The notes under the pieces were generated by a model. The model saw nothing but the letters and a program-made list of their open reading frames with translations, searched no databases and was not told the DNA's origin. From contig NZ_PDYG01000002.1 in assembly GCF_002735305.1 (NCBI RefSeq), positions 1-43,357 of the forward strand: a stretch of DNA of 43,357 nt, in the 5' to 3' direction. The translations under genes and the position numbers were made by a program. Within the stretch, counting starts at the first letter, position 1, and every line of letters starts with the position of its first letter. Of the stretch, positions 16,077-24,177 are shown one piece after another. The stretch comes from Agathobacter ruminis. GTDB lineage: Bacteria; Bacillota; Clostridia; Lachnospirales; Lachnospiraceae.

Positions 16077-16676
16077 ATGAATGTAGTTTGTTTGGACCTC
16101 GAAGGTGTATTGGTACCGGAAATCTGGATCGCATTTGCGGAAGCAACCGGAATTCCGGAGTTAAAGAAGACCACGCGCGATGAGCCGGATTATGATAAGT
16201 TGATGAACTATCGACTGGCTATTTTGAAGGAACACGGGCTTGGTTTAAAAGAGATTCAGGATACCATCGCAACCATCGATCCGATGCCGGGAGCAAAGGA
16301 ATTTTTGGATGCGTTGCGCGAGCGCACACAGGTTTTGATTATCAGTGATACATTTGAGCAGTTTGCAAAACCATTGATGAAAAAACTTGGATGGCCGACC
16401 ATCTTTTGCAACACGCTCGAAGTGGCAGAAGACGGGACCATTACCGGATTTCGTATGCGCTGCGAACAGTCAAAGCTGACAACCGTTAAACATTTACAGG
16501 CAATGGGATTTGAGACAATTGCAAGTGGAGACAGTTTCAATGACCTTGGAATGATTTTGAATTCAAAAGCGGGATTTTTGTTCCGAAGCACGGATGCAAT
16601 CAAAAAGGAATATCCGCAGCTGGAAGCTTTCGAATCCTATGAAGATTTGCTGAGCGCAATCGAAAGAGAATTATAA
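16077..16676 (+). CDS. thrH: ThrH-like phosphoserine phosphatase / homoserine phosphotransferase (HAD)
   Basis: 199 residues. The HAD motif I is CLDLEGVLVPEIWIAFAE, in which the usual second Asp of DxDxT is Glu, the trait of ThrH; motif II is IISDTF and motif III-IV is ASGDSFNDLGM. Pseudomonas ThrH dephosphorylates phosphoserine and can transfer the phosphate to homoserine. GGAAAGGAA precedes the ATG. It is a probable separate unit with the next gene, 81 nt after pyrI. Confidence 0.88.
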   Translation: MNVVCLDLEGVLVPEIWIAFAEATGIPELKKTTRDEPDYDKLMNYRLAILKEHGLGLKEIQDTIATIDPMPGAKEFLDALRERTQVLIISDTFEQFAKPLMKKLGWPTIFCNTLEVAEDGTITGFRMRCEQSKLTTVKHLQAMGFETIASGDSFNDLGMILNSKAGFLFRSTDAIKKEYPQLEAFESYEDLLSAIEREL

Positions 16677-16710
16677 TCAGGATGATTCATCAGAACAGAG
16701 GACAGAGGAT

Positions 16711-17556
16711 ATGATCAAAATTGTATCGGACAGTACCTGTGACCTTTCACCGGAACTTGTGGAGCGTTATCAGATTGAAGTGATTCCGCTTCATGTATTG
16801 CTGGGAACAGAGGAATATCTCGACGGCAGAAATATCACACCCGATGAGATTTATGCATGGGCAGACAAAAACAAAACAACACCAAAGACATCGGCCGTTT
16901 CCATGGAGGATGCATCAACTGCATTTGCAGAAATCCTCGAGAACTATGATGGAATTGTGGCTTTTTCCATTTCGGCAGGAATGTCGACAACCAACAATGT
17001 ATTGCGCCTTGCGGCAGAAGAGATCGGTGCATCGGACAAGGTGCGTGTCATCGATTCGATGAACCTGTCGACCGGTGTCGGACATCTGGTTGTGGAAGCT
17101 GCCATTCTGGCGGCAAAAGGTGCATCTTTGGATGAAATTGAAAAAGCAGTTCTGGACTATCGTCCACGCGTGCGTGCGAGTTTTGTTATCGACACACTGG
17201 TATATCTTCATCGCGGCGGTCGCTGCAGCGGCATGGCAGCACTTGCGGGAGGCATGCTCAAATTGCATCCGAAGATTGTTGTCAAGGACGGCGCCATGCT
17301 CGTGGATAAAAAATACCGCGGCAAACTGCCCGCGGTAACATTGAATTATGCAAAGGATATGGAGGAGCAATTGCTCCGTGCCAAGCCGGATCGCGTCTTT
17401 ATTACGCATTCCGGAACCGATCCTGCAATCGTGGAATCGGTTCGTTCCTATCTGGAATCGCTGCATCATTTTGATGAGATCATCGAGACGCATGCAGGTT
17501 CGGTGGTATGCAGCCACTGCGGACCTGGAACACTTGGCGTATTATTTATCGATTAA
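16711..17556 (+). CDS. DegV family fatty-acid-binding protein
   Basis: 281 residues beginning IKIVSDSTCDLSPEL, the DegV signature, with AFSISAGMSTT and the ligand-contact segment FVIDTLVYLHRGGR at about 158-171. DegV (FakB-like) proteins bind a fatty acid; in many Firmicutes they hand it to the kinase FakA for phosphorylation. No fakA is nearby, so the partner is elsewhere. It converges with the HAD gene below, separated by one base, with no terminator visible between. Confidence 0.92.
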   Translation: MIKIVSDSTCDLSPELVERYQIEVIPLHVLLGTEEYLDGRNITPDEIYAWADKNKTTPKTSAVSMEDASTAFAEILENYDGIVAFSISAGMSTTNNVLRLAAEEIGASDKVRVIDSMNLSTGVGHLVVEAAILAAKGASLDEIEKAVLDYRPRVRASFVIDTLVYLHRGGRCSGMAALAGGMLKLHPKIVVKDGAMLVDKKYRGKLPAVTLNYAKDMEEQLLRAKPDRVFITHSGTDPAIVESVRSYLESLHHFDEIIETHAGSVVCSHCGPGTLGVLFID

Positions 17557-17557
17557 C

Positions 17558-18220
17558 CTATTTGCAAAAACAATCCTGGTAAAATTGCTCCAAATCCGGA
17601 TAGCAATGCCACAACATGGCACTCAATTCTTCATCCGGCTCGGATAAATCGGGAATCATGACGGTCGGGATACCGGCCGCAACGGCACTTTTGACACCGT
17701 TCGGAGAATCTTCTACGGCGATGCATTCACACGGATTAAGATGCAGCTGCGCTGCAGCATACGCATACAGATCGGGTGCCGGTTTGCCATGTTCCACCAT
17801 GGTTGCACAGATGATTTCGTCAAACAAATCAAACAGATCGACACGCTTCAAAAAGCGGCTTGCGCGCTCGTAATCATTGGCTGTGGCTACTGCAGTGATG
17901 ATATTGCGGGCGCGTAATTTTTCTAAAATTTCACGGGCATAATGTTTTAATTCTATGCCGTCTTTGAGATAGTCTTCCATCAATTTCACACGATAGGCTT
18001 TTATTTTTAAATAATCAAAATCGGGATCGCCGGAGAGCTCTTTCAGATGAGCCGGCGCATAAGGGCGGCCAAGTGAGCGCATATCCAGCGCCTGGCTGTC
18101 GGTCATGGAATATCCGTAATGTGCCATGGCCTGCGGCCATGCGAGACGATAATATTTTTCGGTATCGATGAGCGTGCCGTCCAGATCAAAGAGGACTGCA
18201 CGGATTGTAGGTGCATTCAT
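17558..18220 (-). CDS. HAD-superfamily hydrolase, beta-phosphoglucomutase-like
   Basis: 220 residues on the minus strand. Motif I is VLFDLDGTLIDTE (residues 9-21), then a helical cap of about 65 residues, a motif II region AVATAND, the lysine in EHGKPAPD and motif IV VEDSPNGVKSAVAAG. This is the subclass I layout of small phosphatases and beta-phosphoglucomutases; the substrate cannot be assigned. The cap loop and sequence do not identify it as PgmB. GGCAGGTTT lies upstream of the ATG. Confidence 0.85.
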   Translation of the reverse strand: MNAPTIRAVLFDLDGTLIDTEKYYRLAWPQAMAHYGYSMTDSQALDMRSLGRPYAPAHLKELSGDPDFDYLKIKAYRVKLMEDYLKDGIELKHYAREILEKLRARNIITAVATANDYERASRFLKRVDLFDLFDEIICATMVEHGKPAPDLYAYAAAQLHLNPCECIAVEDSPNGVKSAVAAGIPTVMIPDLSEPDEELSAMLWHCYPDLEQFYQDCFCK

Positions 18221-18415
18221 AGTTTAAACCTGCCTTTTTAATCCTTTTTTGACATTGTGCCACAGAATCGGGGTGGCTTGCAACTTTTATTGGTGCGAAA
18301 AAAGAGATAAGATTATTATTTTCGAGGACAAAAATTATTGTTTTGAACCATAGCAAGGTTAAAAAATCATCATAATTTGGGAAAAATCAGAAAAGAATCA
18401 TTTATGTGATAGCCA

Positions 18416-18465
18416 TATAATGGTAACAGAGATGAAAAAAGAAGAGAATCTAGGAGGGTTCAGAT
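18416..18465 (+). promoter_or_regulatory. Probable promoter region of the isomerase/C-deglycosidase-like operon
   Basis: TATAAT at 18416-18421 without a good -35, followed by AGGAGGG ribosome site near 18452-18458. The 245-bp gap from 18221 to 18465 also has a short inverted repeat (AACC...GGTT around 18345-18361) that might be an operator. A weak -35 suggests an activator, but no regulator is adjacent. Confidence 0.45.
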
Positions 18466-19386
18466 ATGAAATTAGGATTTGTCAGTGCAATTTTAGATCA
18501 GAATAATTACGAAGAAATGATGGATATTGCATCGGAAATGGGTTTCGAGTGCGTGGAAGTGGCATGCTGGCCACAGGGAAAGGCTGAGCGCCGCTATGCA
18601 GGTGTTTCCCATATTGATGCAGAGCGCGTCCTTGAGGATGATGCTTACGCAAAACATATTGTAGATTATGCGAAGGAGAAAGGGGTTCAGATTTCTTCAC
18701 TTGCATTCTATCCGAATACAATGGATGGAGATTTGGAAAAGAGAAATGCAGCAGTAGAACATTTGAAGGCATTGATCAAAGCCAGCAACAAACTCGGCGT
18801 TGGCATGGTGACCACATTCATCGGTCGTGACCAGACCAAGACCGTAGAAGAAAACCTGGAACTGGTGAAAGAGATCTGGCCTCCGATCATCAAGCTTGCG
18901 GAGGAGCAGAATGTAAAAGTGGCAATTGAAAACTGCCCGATGCTTTTCGGACCGGATCAGTGGCCGGGCGGACAGAACCTGTTTACCACTCCTGCAATCT
19001 GGAAAAAGGTATTTGAGATTCTGCCAAGCAAGAATTTCGGAATCAATTATGATCCAAGCCACTTCGTATGGCAGATGATTGATTACATCAAGCCGTTATA
19101 TGAATTCAAAGATAAGATTTTCCATGTTCATTATAAGGATATCAAGGTTTATCCGGACAAGTTAAATCAGGTGGGTATCATGGCATATCCGCTTGACTTC
19201 ATGTCTCCGAAGCTTCCGGGATATGGCGATGTCGACTGGGGCAAATATGTATCCGCTTTGACAGATATCGGATATGACGGATTTACATGTATTGAAATAG
19301 AAGATAAATTCTTTGAAGGTTCTCAGGAGAAAGTATTGGATTCTCTGCGCCTTTCAAAGAGATATATGAGCAATTTTGTGATTTAA
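18466..19386 (+). CDS. Sugar-phosphate isomerase/epimerase family TIM barrel (possible C-glycoside deglycosidase alpha subunit)
   Basis: 306 residues, a xylose-isomerase-like TIM barrel. It carries VAIENCPM (metal-binding Glu), NYDPSHFVWQ (metal-binding Asp/His), HVHYKD and the C-terminal FTCIEIED with another acidic ligand, so a divalent-metal centre such as Mn is expected. Alone, this would be called a sugar isomerase of the IolE/hydroxypyruvate-isomerase group. The next gene encodes a DUF6379-like protein, and in known C-glycoside deglycosidases (DfgA/DgpC/CarC type) the catalytic subunit is this fold paired with exactly such a small beta subunit. AGGAGGG precedes the ATG. Confidence 0.85.
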   Translation: MKLGFVSAILDQNNYEEMMDIASEMGFECVEVACWPQGKAERRYAGVSHIDAERVLEDDAYAKHIVDYAKEKGVQISSLAFYPNTMDGDLEKRNAAVEHLKALIKASNKLGVGMVTTFIGRDQTKTVEENLELVKEIWPPIIKLAEEQNVKVAIENCPMLFGPDQWPGGQNLFTTPAIWKKVFEILPSKNFGINYDPSHFVWQMIDYIKPLYEFKDKIFHVHYKDIKVYPDKLNQVGIMAYPLDFMSPKLPGYGDVDWGKYVSALTDIGYDGFTCIEIEDKFFEGSQEKVLDSLRLSKRYMSNFVI

Positions 19387-19406
19387 GCGAAACAGGAGGA
19401 CAAGTG

Positions 19407-19799
19407 ATGGCAGCAAGACCGATTTACAATCCGGATGGATTTTGCAATGTCGAAAAAGATGGAAAAGTGATTGGATATCAATTCCAATTTAAGGCACAAT
19501 ATTACAGAGGCGTGACATTATCAATCGTGCGCGATCTGAAAGTAAATGTGGATGGCGTGGATGAACCTCGTGAGAATCTCCGCTTTACGGTAAATGGAGA
19601 GACTTTTACTCTGGATCAGATGTCTACGGTAATCGATCCGGATTATCGCTGGGAATTCGGAGAATATGCGACTGTGACCGTTTTGCGTGACGGCGGACTG
19701 GCAAAGGGTAAACATCATATCAATGCTTTGCAGCATATTGAACCGTCTTATATGCCTTTCCCGATTGATGCAGTTTGCGAGACCGATTTTGAGATTTAG
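19407..19799 (+). CDS. DUF6379-like protein (possible C-glycoside deglycosidase beta subunit)
   Basis: 130 residues, predicted all-beta. GFCNVEKDGKVIGYQFQ, YYRGVTLSIV, RWEFGEYATVTV and the ending EPSYMPFPID match what I recall of the DUF6379 family, now also described as the beta subunit of C-glycoside deglycosidases. The start is ATG 19407 with AGGAGGA at 19394-19400; a GTG at 19404 is an in-frame alternative. It is tightly placed between two isomerase/epimerase genes, as expected for an obligate partner of one of them. The family match is from memory; the substrate is unknown. Confidence 0.72.
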   Translation: MAARPIYNPDGFCNVEKDGKVIGYQFQFKAQYYRGVTLSIVRDLKVNVDGVDEPRENLRFTVNGETFTLDQMSTVIDPDYRWEFGEYATVTVLRDGGLAKGKHHINALQHIEPSYMPFPIDAVCETDFEI

Positions 19800-19809
19800 G
19801 AGGAACGAG

Positions 19810-20862
19810 ATGAGTCAGGTAAAACGAAGCGTATCTTTATACAGCTATCAGGATGAATATTATTTAGGAAAATTAGATCTCGAAGGATGCCTTCGGGAGA
19901 CTGCAAAGACAGGAGCAACCGGTGTAGAACTCCTTGCAGAGCAGATGATCAAGCATTTCCCGAATCCAATCGAGGATGAAAAATTCCGTGAGGAATGGTT
20001 TGCTTTATTAAAAAAATACAATCTGACCCCAAGCTGCTATGATGCATTTTTGGAGAATCGCATTTTTGGCAATCGTATGCTTTCTGTCGGAGAGCAGGTC
20101 AATATGATGAAGAGAGATCTTCGCCTTGCAAAGCTGCTTGGCTTCCCGGAAATCCGTACCCTAGTATCCACACCGATGGATGTCATCGAGGGCAGTCTGG
20201 AATATGCGGAAGAGCTTGGTGTTAAGATTGGTCTGGAAGTACATGCGCCATTCTCACTGAATTCGGGATGGGCAGATGGATATCTGGAGATGATCAACCG
20301 CACCGGTACCAAATATTTCGGATTCATTCCGGATATGGGAATCTTCTGCAGGAATATTCCGGATGTATTGCGTGATAAGGCACGTCAGCTGGGTGCACAT
20401 GAAGAATGTATCAAAATCGTGGATGATGCGTATGCAAAACGTGTATCTGACGGATTTGTAAAGATCAAATACGATTTGGATCTTGGAAAAGCCAATATGG
20501 AATATCGTATGGCAAACGGAATGAGAGAGATGATGGAAGCGGTTGAAAAGGCCGGCGGAAATGATGCAGACAAGATGTATGCAGGATCTTCTTTCACCTA
20601 TTCCTGGTCAGAACCGCAGGATATCATTGACAATATTCAATATATCACACATTGCCATGCAAAATTTTACAATGTATCAGAGGATTATGTAGAGACAGCA
20701 GTTGCCGTTCCTGAAGTTGTTGCAGCATTTAAGAAGGCCGGATATGATGGATTCTTAAGCTCAGAATATGAAGGTGGAGAGCACTTGCGTGTATATACTG
20801 ATGTGGATTCCATTGAGCAGGTACGCCGTCACCAGGAATGCTTAAGAAGAGCAATTGAATAA
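19810..20862 (+). CDS. Second sugar-phosphate isomerase/epimerase family TIM barrel
   Basis: 350 residues from ATG 19810 (TTAGGAGG just upstream); the frame continues upstream into the previous gene and that part is not coding. It begins QVKRSVSLYSYQDEYYLGKL, has LEVHAPFSLN, GFIPDMGIF, HCHAKFYNV and FLSSEYEGGE as barrel metal or substrate positions, and is more distant from the first barrel than expected for duplicates. Such proteins occur with C-glycoside or inositol/keto-sugar catabolism genes. It may act on the released 3-keto sugar or be a second deglycosidase alpha subunit. Confidence 0.82.
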   Translation: MSQVKRSVSLYSYQDEYYLGKLDLEGCLRETAKTGATGVELLAEQMIKHFPNPIEDEKFREEWFALLKKYNLTPSCYDAFLENRIFGNRMLSVGEQVNMMKRDLRLAKLLGFPEIRTLVSTPMDVIEGSLEYAEELGVKIGLEVHAPFSLNSGWADGYLEMINRTGTKYFGFIPDMGIFCRNIPDVLRDKARQLGAHEECIKIVDDAYAKRVSDGFVKIKYDLDLGKANMEYRMANGMREMMEAVEKAGGNDADKMYAGSSFTYSWSEPQDIIDNIQYITHCHAKFYNVSEDYVETAVAVPEVVAAFKKAGYDGFLSSEYEGGEHLRVYTDVDSIEQVRRHQECLRRAIE

Positions 20863-20882
20863 GAGAGAGAAGGAGAATTAAT

Positions 20883-21884
20883 ATGTCAAAGAAAGTTCTT
20901 GGAATTTCCTTTGGAAGAAAAATGAGCAATTGCGACATCATGGTAAAACATGCCCTGATGGAATGTGAGAAAGCAGGCTGTGAGACCGCTTTTATTCGTG
21001 CGGATGATTTGAAAATCAACAATTGTACAGGTTGTATTGCCTGCGTGATCGGTATTATGAGCGGACGCGGCAGAGGGTATTGTGTACAGCATGATGATTT
21101 TGATATCCTCGATGAATGCATCATGCAATCGGATGCGGTCATCCTTGCATGCCCGACATATGAGACATCCGTCACCGGCCGCTTCAAGACCATTTGTGAC
21201 CGTATTGGACCGAGTCATGATTTCAGTTTTCGCAAAGTTGCAATTGAGGAAGGCGAAGCAAAAGGAATTCCGGAAGAACAGCTCCCTGATAAGCGTTGCC
21301 TGAAGCCAAGAACGGCAGCTTTGATTTCGGTCGGCGGTGCTATGACCGAGAACTGGATTGCATTGACCATGCCGATGATGTACGAATTCACTTTCCCGAT
21401 GGGCATCGATGTCATCGATACCGTAGAATATTGGGGCGCGATGGCACATGAATCTGTGCTTGGTTATCCGGAGATGATGGACCGCATGACAAAGGTGGGA
21501 CAGAATATTGTCGCTTCACTTGAGGCAACTACCGAAGAAGAACGCATCAAATGGCGTGGTGATGAAGAAGGATGTTGTCCGGTTTGCCATACGCGTCTGA
21601 TTCAGATTGCGCATGATAAGAAGACTGCAGACTGTGTTGTTTGCGGAAGTCATGGCACATTTGAAATTGTGGATGGACGCCTGGAAATGCATTATACAAA
21701 AGAAGAGATGGAGCGCTCACGACTGCGCTGGGCAGGCAAACTCGAGCATTCCACTGAGATTAAGACGCAGGCTCAGCCGGCGGGAACCATTACCAATTTA
21801 AAAGAACTCAAAGCACCATATGCTGCATTTGATCGACCGCCGTTTGAACCGGATCCGAATGCGCATGGCAATATTCAAAAATAA
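20883..21884 (+). CDS. Flavodoxin-fold NAD(P)H:FMN oxidoreductase with C-terminal zinc ribbon
   Basis: 333 residues. The N-terminal flavodoxin-like/NADPH-dependent FMN reductase fold has KVLGISFGRKMSNCD, the CTGCIACV cysteine pair and ACPTYETSVTGRFKTICDR. A CPVC...CVVC pair near residues 238-259 forms a rubredoxin/zinc-ribbon-like knuckle, and a Pro-rich tail ends the protein. It is the last gene of the operon. A redox step coupled to the C-deglycosidase-like pair (making or removing a 3-keto sugar, or reducing an aglycone) is a reasonable guess; a Gfo/Idh-type sugar oxidase is missing here. Confidence 0.8.
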   Translation: MSKKVLGISFGRKMSNCDIMVKHALMECEKAGCETAFIRADDLKINNCTGCIACVIGIMSGRGRGYCVQHDDFDILDECIMQSDAVILACPTYETSVTGRFKTICDRIGPSHDFSFRKVAIEEGEAKGIPEEQLPDKRCLKPRTAALISVGGAMTENWIALTMPMMYEFTFPMGIDVIDTVEYWGAMAHESVLGYPEMMDRMTKVGQNIVASLEATTEEERIKWRGDEEGCCPVCHTRLIQIAHDKKTADCVVCGSHGTFEIVDGRLEMHYTKEEMERSRLRWAGKLEHSTEIKTQAQPAGTITNLKELKAPYAAFDRPPFEPDPNAHGNIQK

Positions 21885-21910
21885 TTTCTGTACATACGGA
21901 CAAAAGCTAA

Positions 21911-21935
21911 GGCCGACAATTGTCGGCCGTTTTTG
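21911..21935 (+). terminator. Intrinsic terminator of the isomerase operon
   Basis: An 18-bp perfect palindrome (GGCCGACA, AT, TGTCGGCC) at 21911-21928 followed by G and five T. Confidence 0.92.
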
Positions 21936-22030
21936 TGATTAGGCATGTCATATTTACTGTAAAATTGTAGCAACATAATGCGGTTTTACGCTTTAATAGA
22001 TTGACAATTATAACAAATTAAAAGAAATGT

Positions 22031-22059
22031 TTGACAAATGACGGGCGACATGTTATATT
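22031..22059 (+). promoter_or_regulatory. Strong orphan promoter
   Basis: TTGACA at 22031-22036, 17-bp spacer, TATATT at 22054-22059. No recognised gene follows for about 370 bp; the expected start is near 22066. Confidence 0.8.
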
Positions 22060-22065
22060 AAACTC

Positions 22066-22356
22066 AACAAAAGGAATCCAATAAGGAGGTACAGTCCATT
22101 GGGATAGTTCAGAATTGGTAAGAAGCAACCCCTTTGATCCCGGAAGAATGATTCAAAAACAGTGGTTAATCAAACAAAAGAATATGGGCAATGAAACACA
22201 TTGGCACCAACCATCCACTAAGAAAAATGAAGAACAGGAAACCGGATGAGAAGTAAAAAGAAGATAAAGAAGGATGAGGTAACGGATAATTGAATATTTC
22301 GAAGGAATAGGCACCTGATGTAATCAAGAGGATTCATCAGGTGCCTGTTCTGTTTT
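22066..22356 (+). ncRNA. Candidate structured small RNA (or very short coding transcript)
   Basis: This stretch runs from a strong promoter to a terminator-like hairpin (AGGCACCTGATG 22309-22320 with CATCAGGTGCCT 22335-22346, stem extended by AATC/GATT, then GTTCTGTTTT). Possible internal helices are GGGAT/ATCCC (22101-22105, 22137-22141) and AGTGG/CCACT (22161-22165, 22215-22219) enclosing CAATG/CATTG around an AAACA loop (22189-22203). It holds an AAGGAGG at 22083-22089, but the codon at correct spacing is ATT and that frame closes after seven codons. A 33-codon frame (22148-22249) starts with a poorly placed ATG. The RNA is purine-rich after 22220. I do not recognise the family; the lack of a convincing ORF favours RNA. 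The rest of the gap 21935-22426 shows nothing else. Confidence 0.4.
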
Positions 22357-22426
22357 AATTGGAGGTTTTCTATTCAGGGGTTTTCTGTTAAACTGTTAGA
22401 TAAGAAAATGGATAAGGAGTTATAGA

Positions 22427-24175
22427 ATGAAAATGAAAAAGAAAATTATGGCGGTGCTGCTTTGCACGGTTCTTCTTTTGAATACGGGATGCTCTTTTTT
22501 TGAAACCTCATATGAAGAATACGAATTAAGTGATACCATTCTCGGAAGTACCGATTTTTCGGAAATGAAATATGAACATTTCGATCCGACCGCGGTAAAG
22601 AAGACAATGGAAGGAATCCGCAAGGATATGGAGGATGCGGATAACGCAGAACAGATTGTAAAGGATTTTGAATCAATCGAAGATGAGCTCGCAGTAATGG
22701 AAGCCTCGTATTCGCTTGCACAATTATACAATTCTCTGGATGCAAATGATGAATATTACCAGGATGAACTCGTTTATATCACGGAAGTATATGATGAAAT
22801 CAGAGACCAGTATTGCATCCTCGGCAAAGATGCACTGGAATCACCTTGCGCGGATGTGTTAAGAGACGCGTGGGATGAGGATGATGTGGACCTCTTTGAA
22901 AATTATCAGGCGATGACCGACAATCAAAAGAAGCTTCGCAAAGAGGAACAGAGCCTGGAGAATGATTACAATAAGGCTGCAGTCAAGGAATTTACCTATA
23001 CCATCAACAATCAGGCATATACAATGGACAGTCTGCTTGATGCCGTATATGCAGGCAACATCACTTATGACCAGTATGTCGAAGGCTATTATGGCTGTAT
23101 GAACGCAATGGCCGATACGCTTGCACCGATTTACGTGGATCTCGTAAAGGTGCGTATGAAAATTGCGACAGAAGCCGGATATGAGAATTACAATGAATAT
23201 GCATATAAGGACAGTTATGACCGTGACTATACACCGAAGGATGCGCAGGAATTTTGCGATGTGGTCAAGAAAGAGATGGTTCCGGCATTTCATACACTGA
23301 CCCAAAATATGAATTCGATGGCAAGCACGCAGCTGGATATGTGGTCAAATTCAAAAAGCGTGGACGATAAGCTTGAAACGATTCGCAAGTATCTTGCCAA
23401 AGTGGATCCGGTTTTGGAATCCAATTTTGACTATATGAAGAAGTTTCATCTTTATAATGTCGAATATGACAAGAAGAAGAGCGATGGCGGATTTACCACC
23501 TTTATTCCGGTTTATAATGAACCGTTCCTGTACAGTCAGCCGTCGGACAGTTTCTATGATTTTATGACATTGATTCATGAATTCGGACATTTCAATTCCT
23601 TCTGTGTCAATGTCAAAGAAGCGAGTCAGTCCGTGCAGAATCTTGATCTGGCGGAGATTGCATCACAGGCTTTGGAATTGCTGTACACCAATTTCTACGG
23701 GGATATGCTCGGCGAAGGGCTTGGAGATGCAGCTTCTGAATATACACTTTATCAGCGCGTAGACAGTGTACTCGAAGGCTGCATGTTTGATGAATTCCAG
23801 AGAAGAGTCTATGAACTGGATGAGGCGAGTGTTTCTACCGACAAAATCAATGCAATCTTTGTAGAGGTTGCGGATGAATATTTTAAAGGTGAATATACAA
23901 AAGGAAAGGGAGATACGCTTTGGGTGATGGTATCACACAATTTTGAGTCTCCGCTCTATTATATCAGTTATGCGGTTTCCGTAGTACCTGCACTTGAGGT
24001 ATGGGAAATTGCACAGACCGATTTTGACAAAGCCTGCAAGACCTATATGGATATTGTCCGCGCCGGCGAGGGAGACGGATACAAGGAAACCCTCGAAAGA
24101 ATTGGTGTCGGAACTCCGTTTGAGGACGGTACCATGAAAGGAATTGCAGATATGATTATCAAGCAGGTGCAGTAA
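22427..24175 (+). CDS. M3-family oligoendopeptidase-like lipoprotein
   Basis: 582 residues. A lipoprotein signal (KKKIMAVLLCTVLLLNTGC, lipobox LNTGC, lipidated C22) is followed by a helical domain and the zinc-metalloprotease motif HEFGH at H384-H388, so it is a gluzincin of the oligopeptidase F/M3 type. Unusually for M3, which is mostly cytosolic, it is exported and membrane-anchored. It probably trims peptides at the cell surface. AAGGAG precedes the ATG. The promoter is not clear. A terminator-like hairpin lies 35 nt after its stop, inside the next gene. Confidence 0.88.
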   Translation: MKMKKKIMAVLLCTVLLLNTGCSFFETSYEEYELSDTILGSTDFSEMKYEHFDPTAVKKTMEGIRKDMEDADNAEQIVKDFESIEDELAVMEASYSLAQLYNSLDANDEYYQDELVYITEVYDEIRDQYCILGKDALESPCADVLRDAWDEDDVDLFENYQAMTDNQKKLRKEEQSLENDYNKAAVKEFTYTINNQAYTMDSLLDAVYAGNITYDQYVEGYYGCMNAMADTLAPIYVDLVKVRMKIATEAGYENYNEYAYKDSYDRDYTPKDAQEFCDVVKKEMVPAFHTLTQNMNSMASTQLDMWSNSKSVDDKLETIRKYLAKVDPVLESNFDYMKKFHLYNVEYDKKKSDGGFTTFIPVYNEPFLYSQPSDSFYDFMTLIHEFGHFNSFCVNVKEASQSVQNLDLAEIASQALELLYTNFYGDMLGEGLGDAASEYTLYQRVDSVLEGCMFDEFQRRVYELDEASVSTDKINAIFVEVADEYFKGEYTKGKGDTLWVMVSHNFESPLYYISYAVSVVPALEVWEIAQTDFDKACKTYMDIVRAGEGDGYKETLERIGVGTPFEDGTMKGIADMIIKQVQ

Positions 24176-24177
24176 GA

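Noticed and set aside
22001-22006. An extra TTGACA just upstream of the orphan promoter
   Set aside because: No -10-like hexamer lies 16-18 bp downstream; the TTGACA at 22031 is better placed.
22085-22249. 54-codon open stretch in the orphan transcript (22085-22249)
   Set aside because: It has no canonical start at the ribosome site; the only ATG (22148) is far from AAGGAGG and lacks its own site. Kept as a possibility within the RNA entry, not called as CDS.
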